DNA of 64,000 nucleotides. It comes from UBA5066 sp046331465 (GTDB lineage: Bacteria; Acidobacteriota; Thermoanaerobaculia; UBA5066). The DNA is taken from assembly GCA_046331465.1 (NCBI GenBank), contig JAXLQV010000001.1, forward strand, positions 1,054,001 to 1,118,000, read 5' to 3'. Shown in pieces: positions 41,583-50,038 of this stretch. Positions within the stretch are counted from its first letter, which is position 1, and each line of letters begins with the position of its first letter. The notes below the pieces were generated by a model that did not search any database, had not been told where the DNA came from, and saw nothing but the letters and a program-made list of their open reading frames with translations. The position numbers were made by a program, and so were the translations under genes.

Positions 41583-42329
41583 TCAACCCTTCTTCTCGTC
41601 GACGTACGCGGAGCGGAGCGCGACGGGCTCGGACTTCCGGGCCCTCATGTTCAGCATCTCGACGGCGAGCGAGAAGGCCATCGCGAAGTAGATGTACCCC
41701 TTCGGGACGTGGTGGCCGAGGCCGTCGGCGATCAGCATGACGCCGATCATCAGGAGGAAGGCTAGGGCGAGCATCTTCACCGTCGGGTGCCTGTGGACGA
41801 AGTCCCCGATGGCCTTCGCGAAGAACATCATGACGACGATCGAGACGACGATCGCCGACACCATCAGGCCGACCTTGTTCACCATGCCGACCGCGGTGAT
41901 GACCGAGTCGAGGGAGAAGATGACGTCGAGGGCGACGATCTGCGCGAGGACGCCGGCGTAGGAGGCGACGGGACGGGCGGAGTGCTCCCCCTCGACCCCC
42001 TCGAGCTTGTCGTGGATCTCGTGGGTGCTCTTGCCGACGAGGAAGAGGCCGCCGACGATGAGGACGAGGTCGCGCCCGGAGACGACGGTCGAGAGGACCG
42101 TGAAGAGCGGCCTCGTCAGCCCCATGACCCACGAGATCGAGAGGAGCAGCAGGACGCGGGTGATCAGCGCGAGGGAGAGGCCGATCCGGTACGTCCTCTG
42201 CTGCCGCTCCCTCGGGAGCTTCCCGACGAGGATCGAGATGAAGACGATGTTGTCGATCCCGAGGACGAGCTCGAGGGCCGAGAGCGTCAGGAACGCGATC
42301 CACCCCTGGGCTTCGAAGATCCAGTCCAT
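41583..42329 (-). CDS. TerC-family membrane protein
   Basis: 248 residues with about seven membrane helices. The conserved acidic motifs are present: 'LSALELVLGIDNIVFISILV' near residue 15 and 'ALDVIFSLDSVITAVGMV' near residue 143, both carrying the ELVLGxDN / SLDSV pattern of TerC. The family is tied to tellurite resistance and to manganese export or metallation of secreted proteins. Preceded by GGAGAGAG and a -10-like TAGACT (42371-42366), giving an ordinary leader of about 30 bases. Confidence 0.9.
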   Translation of the reverse strand: MDWIFEAQGWIAFLTLSALELVLGIDNIVFISILVGKLPRERQQRTYRIGLSLALITRVLLLLSISWVMGLTRPLFTVLSTVVSGRDLVLIVGGLFLVGKSTHEIHDKLEGVEGEHSARPVASYAGVLAQIVALDVIFSLDSVITAVGMVNKVGLMVSAIVVSIVVMMFFAKAIGDFVHRHPTVKMLALAFLLMIGVMLIADGLGHHVPKGYIYFAMAFSLAVEMLNMRARKSEPVALRSAYVDEKKG

Positions 42330-42368
42330 TCGTTCTCTCTCCGATAAGCGGGACGTCTGGGGCGGAGT

Positions 42369-42917
42369 CTAACCGGAGGAGGCGCGCGGGGCGCGTCTCG
42401 CGCCGAGCGCCTCCTCGACCGCCGCCGCCGCCGCGTCTTCCCGCGCGGCGCCCGTCCCCGAGACGACGCGGATCGGGGCGTCGAGGCCGGCGAGCGCCCC
42501 GGCGAAGAGCCGGTGCATCTCCTCCCGGCGGTCGCCGCGGTCGCGCTGCCCGTCGGCTTCCCAGGGAAGGTCCGGGGCGCAGAGGAGGTAGAGGTCGGCC
42601 CGGCGGGCGCGGCAGGCCTCCTCGATCCAGGCGGGGCAGGAGCCGTAGTAGTGCCTTGCGTAGACGGCCGTCGAGACGAGGTCGGTGTCGAGGACGAGGA
42701 GCTCTCCCGCGCCCGCCTCCGCCGCGTCGGCCTCGGCGACCTGCCCGCGCGCGATCGGCTCGACGTCGGCCGCGTCGAGCGGGGTTCCCTTGGCGTCCTG
42801 GTAGCCCCGGCAGAACTCCCCGACCCACGGGGCCGAGAAGCGGGCGGCGAGCGATCGGGCGAGGGTCGTCTTGCCCGTGCACTCCGAGCCGATGACGACG
42901 ACGCGGAACGGCCTCAC
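42369..42917 (-). CDS. NadR-like P-loop kinase in a TPP-controlled operon (candidate thiamine kinase)
   Basis: 182 residues from GTG 42917, overlapping the permease stop by four bases. P-loop GSECTGKTT (10-18) and the downstream pattern 'WVGEFCRGY', 'VLDTDLVSTAVYARHYYG', 'DLYLLCAPDLPWEADGQRD' and 'RREEMHRLFAGAL' match the ribosylnicotinamide-kinase domain of NadR, without the NMN adenylyltransferase and DNA-binding domains. In NAD salvage it would phosphorylate nicotinamide riboside. Here the operon carries a TPP riboswitch, so I infer that the substrate is thiamine (or a precursor) trapped after import by the PnuC-type permease. Substrate change is unproven. Confidence 0.8.
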   Translation of the reverse strand: MRPFRVVVIGSECTGKTTLARSLAARFSAPWVGEFCRGYQDAKGTPLDAADVEPIARGQVAEADAAEAGAGELLVLDTDLVSTAVYARHYYGSCPAWIEEACRARRADLYLLCAPDLPWEADGQRDRGDRREEMHRLFAGALAGLDAPIRVVSGTGAAREDAAAAAVEEALGARRAPRASSG

Positions 42918-43516
42918 GCCGCTTCCGGCTCCGGCGCGGCGGCCGGCTCCGGCATCGTCGCCGCCACGAGGGAGCGCTTCCAGTCGCGGAGCCCGATGAG
43001 GCAGAGGACGAGGAAGATCGCGTAGAGGAGCGACGTCAGCCAGAGCCCCTTCGCGGGGTAGAGGCCGATGTAGCCGACGTCGACGGCGATCCAGAACCAC
43101 CAGGTCTCGATCCGTTTCGTCGACTGGAGCCACTGCGCGACGAGGCTGTAGGCGGCGAGCGTGGAATCCAGGAACGGGAACGAGGCGTCGGTCCAGCGCC
43201 GGAACGCGAGCCCGAGGAGCGCCGCGAAGACGGCGCCGGCGACGATCAGCCCCGCGAGCATCCGCCGCGGCGCGCGGGAGACCTCGAGGCGCCCGCCCCC
43301 TACGCCGCCGTGGAGCCACTCCCACCACCCGTAGAGGCAGACGACGACGTAGACGACCTGCAGCCCCATGTCGGCGTAGAGCTTCGCCTGCCCGCAGATG
43401 AGGATGTAGAGCGAGACGTTGACGAGGCCCGTCGGCCAGCACCAGGGGCTCTCCTTGGCCGTCAGCCAGACGGCGATGACGCCGGAGACGAAACCGGCGA
43501 TCTCGTACGGGCTCAT
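42914..43516 (-). CDS. pnuT: PnuC-family vitamin permease, probable PnuT (thiamine)
   Basis: 200 residues from ATG 43516 (GTG 43522 is an alternative). About seven membrane helices with the PnuC-family patterns 'ESPWCWPTGLVNVSLYI', 'KLYADMGLQVVYVVVCLYGWW' and 'ETWWFWIAVDVGYIGLYPAK'. PnuC carries nicotinamide riboside; the related PnuT carries thiamine and is usually found under TPP control. Because this gene follows a TPP riboswitch and a TonB receptor, PnuT is the better reading. These permeases rely on a cytoplasmic kinase to trap the vitamin, which fits the next gene. Confidence 0.85.
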   Translation of the reverse strand: MSPYEIAGFVSGVIAVWLTAKESPWCWPTGLVNVSLYILICGQAKLYADMGLQVVYVVVCLYGWWEWLHGGVGGGRLEVSRAPRRMLAGLIVAGAVFAALLGLAFRRWTDASFPFLDSTLAAYSLVAQWLQSTKRIETWWFWIAVDVGYIGLYPAKGLWLTSLLYAIFLVLCLIGLRDWKRSLVAATMPEPAAAPEPEAA

Positions 43517-43523
43517 GCTCACG

Positions 43524-45716
43524 TCAGAACCCCAGGTCGAGGACGGCCGTCACGTTGCGCGTCGCCATGGGGAAAAGATACGGGATTCCGCCGAGCGTCT
43601 CCGTCCCGGCGGCGTCGCGCGTCGCGTAGAGCCAGCTGTAGCCGCTCGGGCGGATCGACCGGTCGTCGAGGAGGTTGTCGACGGAGAGGCGCAGGCGCGG
43701 GCGCCCCGCCCTGACGAAGCGGGAGAGGTCGATCGAAGCGGAGACGTCGACGCGCCACCAGTCGGGCGCGTCGATCCCCGGGGCGTTCGTCGCGTCCAGC
43801 CACGAGCGGGCGACGTACCGCGCCGCCGCCCCGAGCGTGAGCCACGGGACCGGCGTTCCCTCCACCGAGAGGTTCCCGACGAAGGGGGGCGAGGCCACGG
43901 GCTCGACGTCCGCGAAGGTGCGGCTCGTCGTCCCGACCCATTCGCCCCCGGTGTCGTAGACGTCGTAGAACTGCGTCCAGGAGCGGATCCGGTTCCAGCT
44001 CCAGCTCCCCGTGAAGCGGGCCGCGAGCTGGGGCACCGGGCGCCACGAGAGGTCCCACTCGAGGCCGCGGCGGAAGCTCCGGTCCGCGTTCCGCCGGATC
44101 GCGAGGCCGACCTCGGACTGCTCCCCCGTGAGGGCGATCTCGTCCTCGAACTCCATGTCGTAGAGGTTGACCTGCGCCGCGAAGGGGCCGGCCCGGAACG
44201 ACGAGCCGAGCTCGAAGGCGACGACCCTCTCGGGCTTCACGTCGTGGAGGTCGTGCCAGGACGAGGCGTTCTCCTCGCCGTAGAGGAGGTCGCCGCGGCC
44301 CGGCTCCCGGCTCGTCGCCCCGACGGAGGCATAGAAGGAGAGGTCGCGCCCGACGTCGCGCCGCACCCCGAGCTTCGGGTTCAGGAACGTCCACGAGATC
44401 GAGCCGAGGTCGACGTCCCCCTCGTAGCGGAAGCGGGCCCACCGGAGCTGGGCGTCGGCGTAGAGGTGCCAGGGGCCGGCGTCGCGCGCGAGCTTGACGA
44501 ACGTCGAAGCCTCGCTCTTGTATCCCCTGTTCGCCCAGCTCCGCTCGCCGCCGACGACGTCGCGCGTCCGGTCGCTCCCGAAGTCGCTCCCGTGGACGCC
44601 CCACGTCAGGCCCACCGGGCCGAGAGCCGCCTTGTAGGTGACCGCCGCGCCGAGGTTCGTCCAGTCGAGCCCGTACTCGCGGAGCTCGCTCCCGTCGGAG
44701 CTCTTCAGCCGGTACCACCCTCCCGCGTCGTTCACGTAGAGCTGCGCCGCGAGGCTCGACGTCTCGCTCAGGAAGCGCGTGTACTGCGCCTCGACGAACT
44801 GCTGGCCGAAGGAGTCCTTCTCGTCGGGGGTGAGCGGGTTGTAGCGGATGTCCTCGTCGAGGATCCAGGGCTCGACGGCGTAGTAGGCCGACTGCGACTT
44901 CTCCCGCCCGACGAAGCCGAAGAGCTTGAAGTACCCCTTCTCGCTCTCGTGGGAGAGCCCCGCGTAGACGCTCTCCTGGTCGATCGCGGAGTTGTCGCGG
45001 AAGCCGTCCGTCGACTGCCACGTGCCGCGGACGTAGGCCTTGAGGCCCGAGGTCCCGAGCCGCCCCGTCTGGTAGGAGGCCGACACGCCCTCGGCGCCGA
45101 AGGAGCCGAGCGAGAGGCGGGCCGTCCCCTCCGCCGACTCCTTCAGGTCGAGGCTCGCGAAGTTGACCGAGCCGACGAAGCTCGCGACGCCGGCGGCCGA
45201 CGTCCCGACGCCCCGCTGTACCTGCAGGCTCTCGGTCGAGGCCGCGAGGTCGGCGAAGTCGACGAAGTAGAGCGTCGAGTCCTCCGGCTCGTTGAGCGGG
45301 GCGCCGTCCAGGGTGAAGTTGATCCGGGTCGGTGGGACGCCGCGCATCGAGACGTACGTGTAGCCGTTCGCGAGGCCGGTGTCGGAGGAGTACGTCATCG
45401 CGGGCAGCTCGGAGAGGATCGCCGGCATCTCCTGGCCGTAGTTCTTCTTCTCGAGCTCCTCGCGCGGCACGTCGGTCTTCGTGATCGGCGTGTCGACGTC
45501 GGCGCGCACGGCCTGCACGACGACCTCCTCCGTGCGCCGCGGGATCTTCGGCGAAGGCTTCTCCTCCTCGGCGGGGGCCTTGGCCGTCGCGGGCGCCGCG
45601 GGAGGCTCCTGCGGGCTCCCGTCGTCCGCCGCGCGCGCGCCGCCCCCGAGGAGGAGCGCGAGGAGCGCGACGGCCGTCGTCGTTCGGGAAGGTCGGTCGA
45701 ATCGGGTGGTGGTCAT
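43524..45716 (-). CDS. TonB-dependent receptor, probable thiamine uptake
   Basis: 730 residues from ATG 45716 behind GGGAGGAGG. Signal peptide to about residue 30, a Pro/Ala/Glu linker, a TonB-box-like EEVVVQA near residue 63, a plug ('YVSMRGVPPTRINFTLDGAP' about 120-140, 'LQVQRGVGTSAAGVASFVGS') and a barrel ending in Phe (VTAVLDLGF). Unlike the receptor at 32530 it has no carboxypeptidase-like domain and is of normal vitamin/siderophore size. A TPP riboswitch in its leader points to thiamine or TPP as cargo. First gene of receptor-PnuT-kinase; one base separates its stop from the alternative GTG of the permease. Confidence 0.9.
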   Translation of the reverse strand: MTTTRFDRPSRTTTAVALLALLLGGGARAADDGSPQEPPAAPATAKAPAEEEKPSPKIPRRTEEVVVQAVRADVDTPITKTDVPREELEKKNYGQEMPAILSELPAMTYSSDTGLANGYTYVSMRGVPPTRINFTLDGAPLNEPEDSTLYFVDFADLAASTESLQVQRGVGTSAAGVASFVGSVNFASLDLKESAEGTARLSLGSFGAEGVSASYQTGRLGTSGLKAYVRGTWQSTDGFRDNSAIDQESVYAGLSHESEKGYFKLFGFVGREKSQSAYYAVEPWILDEDIRYNPLTPDEKDSFGQQFVEAQYTRFLSETSSLAAQLYVNDAGGWYRLKSSDGSELREYGLDWTNLGAAVTYKAALGPVGLTWGVHGSDFGSDRTRDVVGGERSWANRGYKSEASTFVKLARDAGPWHLYADAQLRWARFRYEGDVDLGSISWTFLNPKLGVRRDVGRDLSFYASVGATSREPGRGDLLYGEENASSWHDLHDVKPERVVAFELGSSFRAGPFAAQVNLYDMEFEDEIALTGEQSEVGLAIRRNADRSFRRGLEWDLSWRPVPQLAARFTGSWSWNRIRSWTQFYDVYDTGGEWVGTTSRTFADVEPVASPPFVGNLSVEGTPVPWLTLGAAARYVARSWLDATNAPGIDAPDWWRVDVSASIDLSRFVRAGRPRLRLSVDNLLDDRSIRPSGYSWLYATRDAAGTETLGGIPYLFPMATRNVTAVLDLGF

Positions 45717-45784
45717 GGAAGCGCCTCCTCCCTCGCGCCCCGCGCGAGGTTCGAAGCGGATCCGTCGGGGACTCTCGAGGTTTG

Positions 45785-45802
45785 CGGAAGCACCCGCTTC
45801 CG
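45785..45802 (-). promoter_or_regulatory. Hairpin 3' of the TPP riboswitch (expression platform candidate)
   Basis: 45785-45791 pair with 45796-45802 (7 bp, 4-base loop), directly after the aptamer. It lacks a U-tract. The 5' arm of this hairpin in the transcript (GGAAGC) could also pair with GCTTCC next to the receptor start codon (45722-45717). Confidence 0.5.
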
Positions 45803-45804
45803 TT

Positions 45805-45883
45805 TGCCGTTCCCTTCGCCGGTATGACCCGGATCAGGTTCGAGGGTTTGCTCTCAGGCCGGAATCCCGGCCACCCCTAGGCA
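45805..45883 (-). ncRNA. TPP (thiamine pyrophosphate) riboswitch
   Basis: Read on the minus strand, the conserved THI-box elements occur in order: TAGGGGTG, then CTGAGAG, CCCTCGAACCTGATCC, then GGGTCATACCGGCGAAGGGAA. The outer P1 stem closes with TGCC (45883-45880) and GGCA (45808-45805), and the P3 arm is GC-rich. TPP binding normally shuts off expression of the downstream gene. It lies in the leader of the TonB receptor-PnuT-kinase operon. Confidence 0.95.
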
Positions 45884-45894
45884 TCCGTCGGCCG

Positions 45895-45900
45895 GGAATA
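45895..45900 (-). promoter_or_regulatory. -10 box (TATTCC) ahead of the TPP riboswitch
   Basis: TATTCC on the minus strand, about 12 bases before the first riboswitch stem, so a transcript starting near 45888 would carry the whole aptamer. Confidence 0.45.
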
Positions 45901-45937
45901 TGGGGCGCGCGGGCGACCCGTGTCAACAGCGGCCCCG

Positions 45938-47485
45938 TCAGTGCCCTCCCCTCGCCGCCTTCCCGTCTCCGCGCGAGAGCATCAGGATGAACGGCAGGAA
46001 GAGGACGAAGGCCCAGGTGAGCATCCAGAAGACGTCGACGTAGGCCTTCGCGACGGCCTGCCGCGTGAGGTTCCCCTGCAGGAGCCCGACCGAGAGCGCG
46101 CGGACGGACTCCGGGTCGAGCCCCGAGGCGGCGGAGAGGCCGCGCCGGGCGTCGGCGAGCCAGCCCTGCGTCGCGAGGCCGTAGGCCGTGACGTGCTCCC
46201 CGAGCCGCGCGTGGTGGGCCTGCGCGTGCCGGGCGAGGACGGTCGCCGAGACGGCGATGCCGACCGAGCCCCCCTCGTTCCGGAGGAGGTTGAAGAGGCC
46301 CGTCGCCTGGCCGAGCTTCTGCGGCGCCAGGTGCGAGAAGGCTGCCGTCCCGATCGGCACGAAGAGGAAGCCGAGGCCGAAGCCCTGGACGAGCCGCGAG
46401 AACATCAGGTAGCCGAAGTCGACGTTCAGGTCGACGGAGCGGAGGAGCCAGATCGCGGCCGTGTTCATGACCGCGCCGAAGAGGACGAGGAGGCGCGAGT
46501 CGACCTTCCCGATCAGGTTCGCGACGAACGCCATCGCGAAGAGCGACGCGATGCCGCCCGGGGAGATGACGAGTCCCGCCCAGGTCGCGGTGTAGCCGAG
46601 CATCGACTGCGCGAAGAGCGGCAGCATCGTGAAGGAGCCGAAGAGGCCGAAGCCGAGGAGGAACATGAGGACGGTCCCCGACGCGAACGACCGGTCGCGG
46701 AAGACGTGCAGGTCGACGAGAGGGTTCGTCGCGGTCAGGGAGCGCCAGACGAAGAGCGCGATCCCCGCGACGGCGGCGAGCGCGAAGACGCAGATGAAGC
46801 GGCTCTCGAACCAGTCGTAGCGCTCGCCGCGGTTGAGGACGACCTCGAGCGAGCCGAGCCCGACGCAGATGAAGGCGAAGCTGAGGAAGTCGATGCGCCC
46901 TTCCGGCCGCTTCAGGTGCTCCGGGTCGTAGATGAACAGCAGCCCGAGGAGGATGCCGAGGAGGCCGACGGGGATGTTGATGTAGAAGACCCAGCGCCAG
47001 CCCCAGGTGTCGGTGATCCAGCCCCCGAGCGTCGGGCCGATGATCGGCCCGAAGACGACGCCGACGCCGAAGAGGGCCATCGCCTTGCCGCGCTCGGCCG
47101 GGGGGAAGGAGTCGAGGAGGATCGCCTGCGACATCGGGACCATGGCGCCGCCGGCGAGCCCCTGGACGACGCGCATCGCGACGAGGAAGGGGAGCGTCGG
47201 CGCCGCTCCCGAGCCGAGCGAGGCGAGCGTGAAGACGGCGAGGCACGAGACGTAGAAACGCCGCCGCCCGAAGTAGTTCGCGAGCCAGCCCGTGATCGGG
47301 AGGACGACGGCGTTCGCGACGAGGTACGACGTGATGACCCAGGTGATCTCGTCGACGCCGGCGGAGAAGGTCCCCTGCATGTGGGGGAGCGACACGTTCG
47401 CGACCGACGTGTCCACGACCTCCATCAGCGTGCCGAGCATGCACGTGAAGGCGATCAGGTACCTGTTGTCGGTCCGGACGGACAT
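45938..47485 (-). CDS. emrB: EmrB/QacA-type (DHA2) drug efflux transporter
   Basis: 515 residues with about 14 membrane helices. Inner-membrane MFS pump: motif D1 'MEVVDTSVANVSLPHMQG', motif A 'GWLANYFGRRRFYVSCL' and motif C 'GVGVVFGPIIGPTLGGWI' are clear. In the EmrAB-TolC arrangement it exchanges drugs for protons and passes them to the periplasmic adaptor encoded 15 bases upstream. Last gene of the TolC-EmrA-EmrB operon. Confidence 0.94.
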   Translation of the reverse strand: MSVRTDNRYLIAFTCMLGTLMEVVDTSVANVSLPHMQGTFSAGVDEITWVITSYLVANAVVLPITGWLANYFGRRRFYVSCLAVFTLASLGSGAAPTLPFLVAMRVVQGLAGGAMVPMSQAILLDSFPPAERGKAMALFGVGVVFGPIIGPTLGGWITDTWGWRWVFYINIPVGLLGILLGLLFIYDPEHLKRPEGRIDFLSFAFICVGLGSLEVVLNRGERYDWFESRFICVFALAAVAGIALFVWRSLTATNPLVDLHVFRDRSFASGTVLMFLLGFGLFGSFTMLPLFAQSMLGYTATWAGLVISPGGIASLFAMAFVANLIGKVDSRLLVLFGAVMNTAAIWLLRSVDLNVDFGYLMFSRLVQGFGLGFLFVPIGTAAFSHLAPQKLGQATGLFNLLRNEGGSVGIAVSATVLARHAQAHHARLGEHVTAYGLATQGWLADARRGLSAASGLDPESVRALSVGLLQGNLTRQAVAKAYVDVFWMLTWAFVLFLPFILMLSRGDGKAARGGH

Positions 47486-47500
47486 CGGGCAGGTCTCGCC

Positions 47501-48529
47501 TCAGCCAGGGCCGGTCGCCGCGCCGGGGAGCGTGCGGCGCGGCGCGAGCGTGTCGACCTCGACCTCGGCGGAGAGTCCGAGCCGGAGGGAGCGGTCCCGG
47601 TCGCTCTCGGGGTCGACCGCGATCCGGACGGGGAGGCGCTGGACGATCTTCACCCAGTTGCCCGTGGCGTTCTCGGGCGGGAGGAGGGAGAAGGCGGCGC
47701 CGGTCCCCGCGGAGAGGCTCTCCACCCAGCCGCGGTACGTGCGGCCCGGGGCGGCGTCCGTCCGGAACGTGACCGGCTGCCCGACGCGGATGTTGGCCAG
47801 CTCGGTCTCCTTGAAGTTGGCGGCGACCCAGACGTTCGCCGACCCGAGCGGCACGATGGCGCAGATCGGCTGGCCCGGCGCGACGACCTGCCCCGCCTGG
47901 CCGGTCCGCTTGCTGACGGTCCCGTCGACCGGGGCGGGGATGGTGCAGTAGGTCCGGCCCGTCTCGGCGGTGCGGAGGCGCGTCTCCTGGACGGCCACGC
48001 GCCGTTCGGCGACGCCGAGGTTCGCCTCCTTCGCCCCGAGCGCCTTCTCCGAGGCGGCGTGGTCGGCCGACGCCACCGCCTCGGCGGTGACGGCGTCGTC
48101 GTAGCGCGCGCGCGGGATCGAGTCGCGCCGGGTCAGCTCGGTGAAGCGCGCGAGGTTCGTCCGCGCGAGGGCGAGCCGGCTCGCGTCCGCGGCGACCTTC
48201 GCGCGCGCCTGGGCGATCTCGGCGCGGGCCGTCGCGAGCGCGGAGCGCGCCTCCTCGAGGCCGGCCCGCGCCTGCTCGACGGCGAGGTCGGCGTCGCGCG
48301 GGTCGAGCGTCGCGAGGACCTGCCCCTTCGTCACCTCCTGGTTCTCGACGACCTCCACCGTGAGGAGCGTGCCGGGGACGCGCGACGCGACGGGGAAGAC
48401 GTCGCCGCTCACGTAGGCGTTCTCGGTGGAGGGGTGGAGGCGGGCGTGCCGGAAGTGGCGGACGCCGGCCGCCGCGATCGCCGCGACGACGGCGAGGATG
48501 ACGGCGAGGCCGATCCATTTCCTGCTCAT
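47501..48529 (-). CDS. emrA: EmrA/HlyD membrane-fusion adaptor
   Basis: 342 residues. One N-terminal membrane helix (5-24), then lipoyl half-motifs on either side of a long coiled coil (about 85-200, Ala/Arg/Glu-rich), then a beta-barrel domain. 'STENAYVSGDVFPVASRVPG' near residue 34 and 'IPAPVDGTVSKRTGQAGQVV' near residue 209 are typical of EmrA. It joins the EmrB pump to the outer-membrane channel. It starts one base after the TolC-like stop, so translation is coupled. Confidence 0.94.
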   Translation of the reverse strand: MSRKWIGLAVILAVVAAIAAAGVRHFRHARLHPSTENAYVSGDVFPVASRVPGTLLTVEVVENQEVTKGQVLATLDPRDADLAVEQARAGLEEARSALATARAEIAQARAKVAADASRLALARTNLARFTELTRRDSIPRARYDDAVTAEAVASADHAASEKALGAKEANLGVAERRVAVQETRLRTAETGRTYCTIPAPVDGTVSKRTGQAGQVVAPGQPICAIVPLGSANVWVAANFKETELANIRVGQPVTFRTDAAPGRTYRGWVESLSAGTGAAFSLLPPENATGNWVKIVQRLPVRIAVDPESDRDRSLRLGLSAEVEVDTLAPRRTLPGAATGPG

Positions 48530-48530
48530 G

Positions 48531-49907
48531 TCACTTCTCCTCGCCGGCCGGGCCGGCGCCTTCGAAGAACGCGGGGAGGTCGAGGTCCGCGAACGCGAGG
48601 AGGACGCCCTGCCGCAGGTAGGCGGCGTAGCGCTGGCTCACCGACGCGAAGCGGTTCTCCGCGAGGGCCGCCTCGGCGTCGAGGACCTCGGTCGACCGGG
48701 CCACGCCGGCGCGGTACTGGTCCTCGACGATCCGGAGCGTCTCCGCGGAGGCCGCCGCGTTCTCCTCCGCGGTCGCGGCCTCGCGGAGCGCCTGCGCGAG
48801 CTCGCGGTCGGCGCGGTCGATCTCGATCCCGAGCGCCTTCGTCACGTCCTCGATCTCCCGCTCCGTCTTCTCGGCGGCGAGGTCGGCCTGGCGGCGGGCC
48901 GCCGCGCGCGCGCCGCCGTCCCAGGCCGACCAGGAGAGGCCGAGGAAGAGGACGTTCGCGTTCGGGTAGGAGAGGTACTCGTTCTCCTGGTAGGTGTGGG
49001 ACGCCTGCGCGAAGACGCTCGGGTAGTCCTCGCGGCGCTTCAGCTCGGCCGTCTTCCGTTCCACGTCGAGGCGGGCGCGGAGCGCGAGGAGGCGCGGGTT
49101 GCGCTCGGCGGCGAAGCGGCGCAGGGCGGCGGCGTCGTGCGGGAGGGGACGGGGCGGGGGAAGCGACGCGGGGAAGGCGACCGGCTCGCCGGGCCCGTTG
49201 CCCATGAGGCGGTTGAGCGCCTCCGTCGCGACGGCCGCGCCGTCCTCGAGCTGGGGGAGGCGGTCCCTGACGGTCCGGAGGCGCACCTCGGTCCCGAGGA
49301 CGTCGCTCCGGGCGACCTGTCCCTCTTCGTAAAGGTCGCGGGCCTCGCGCCGGTGCCCCTCGAGGCTCGCGACCCGCTCCTCGACGACGCCCCGCTGCGC
49401 CTTCAGGGCGAGGACGGTGAGGTAGGCGTTCAGGGCCTCGAGCTGCGCCCCGAGGACGGCGGCGTGGCCGCGCGCCTCGGCCGCCTGCTCGGTGCGGGCG
49501 GAGGCCGAGAGCGAGGTCGAGCGGCGTCCTCCGTCCCAGAGGAGCTGCGTGGCCGAGATCTCGCCGACGAAGAAGTTCTTCTGCGTCGTCGGAACTTCGA
49601 CCGTCCCGAAGACCGCAACGACCTCGTGGTCGCGCGCGAACCAGCCCCCCGATACGGAGATCGAAGGGAGGAAGGAGGCCTTCACGCGGTTCGTCGCCTC
49701 GCGCGCGGCGTCCACGTCGAGCCCGGCCGCGACCGCGGCCTGCGAGCGCGCGGCCGTGACCCGGAGCGCCTGCGCGAGCGTCAGGACGTCGTCCCCGGCG
49801 GCGCCGGGGCGGGCCGAGAGGGAAAGGACGAGGAGCGGGGCGAGGAGCGCGGCGCGCCCTCGCCCCGAAAGGTGCACGGGAGCACGCCCGGCCGCAAACG
49901 TGGTCAT
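48531..49907 (-). CDS. TolC-family outer-membrane efflux channel
   Basis: 458 residues from ATG 49907 with GGAGGGG seven bases upstream. A signal peptide ends near residue 37 (GAAG). Two related halves of about 190 residues each carry the OEP alpha-hairpin pattern, for example 'FLPSISVSGGW' and 'LWDGGRRSTSLSASAR' in the first and 'YPSVFAQASHTYQ' and 'WSAWDGGARAAARRQADLA' in the second. It is the outer-membrane exit duct of the tripartite pump. First gene of the operon; the 131-base gap upstream has a GAGAAT box about 28 bases before the start and nothing else clear. Confidence 0.93.
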   Translation of the reverse strand: MTTFAAGRAPVHLSGRGRAALLAPLLVLSLSARPGAAGDDVLTLAQALRVTAARSQAAVAAGLDVDAAREATNRVKASFLPSISVSGGWFARDHEVVAVFGTVEVPTTQKNFFVGEISATQLLWDGGRRSTSLSASARTEQAAEARGHAAVLGAQLEALNAYLTVLALKAQRGVVEERVASLEGHRREARDLYEEGQVARSDVLGTEVRLRTVRDRLPQLEDGAAVATEALNRLMGNGPGEPVAFPASLPPPRPLPHDAAALRRFAAERNPRLLALRARLDVERKTAELKRREDYPSVFAQASHTYQENEYLSYPNANVLFLGLSWSAWDGGARAAARRQADLAAEKTEREIEDVTKALGIEIDRADRELAQALREAATAEENAAASAETLRIVEDQYRAGVARSTEVLDAEAALAENRFASVSQRYAAYLRQGVLLAFADLDLPAFFEGAGPAGEEK

Positions 49908-50038
49908 CGGAACCCCTCCGCGAATCCGGCCGATTCTCCCGCGAAGCGCGTCGGGACGCACGGACGGAAGAGGCGTCTCCCCGGAGCGGAACTCCCATCC
50001 GGCCCGTTCAATGCCCGCCGTCGAACGCTGCCGAAGTG

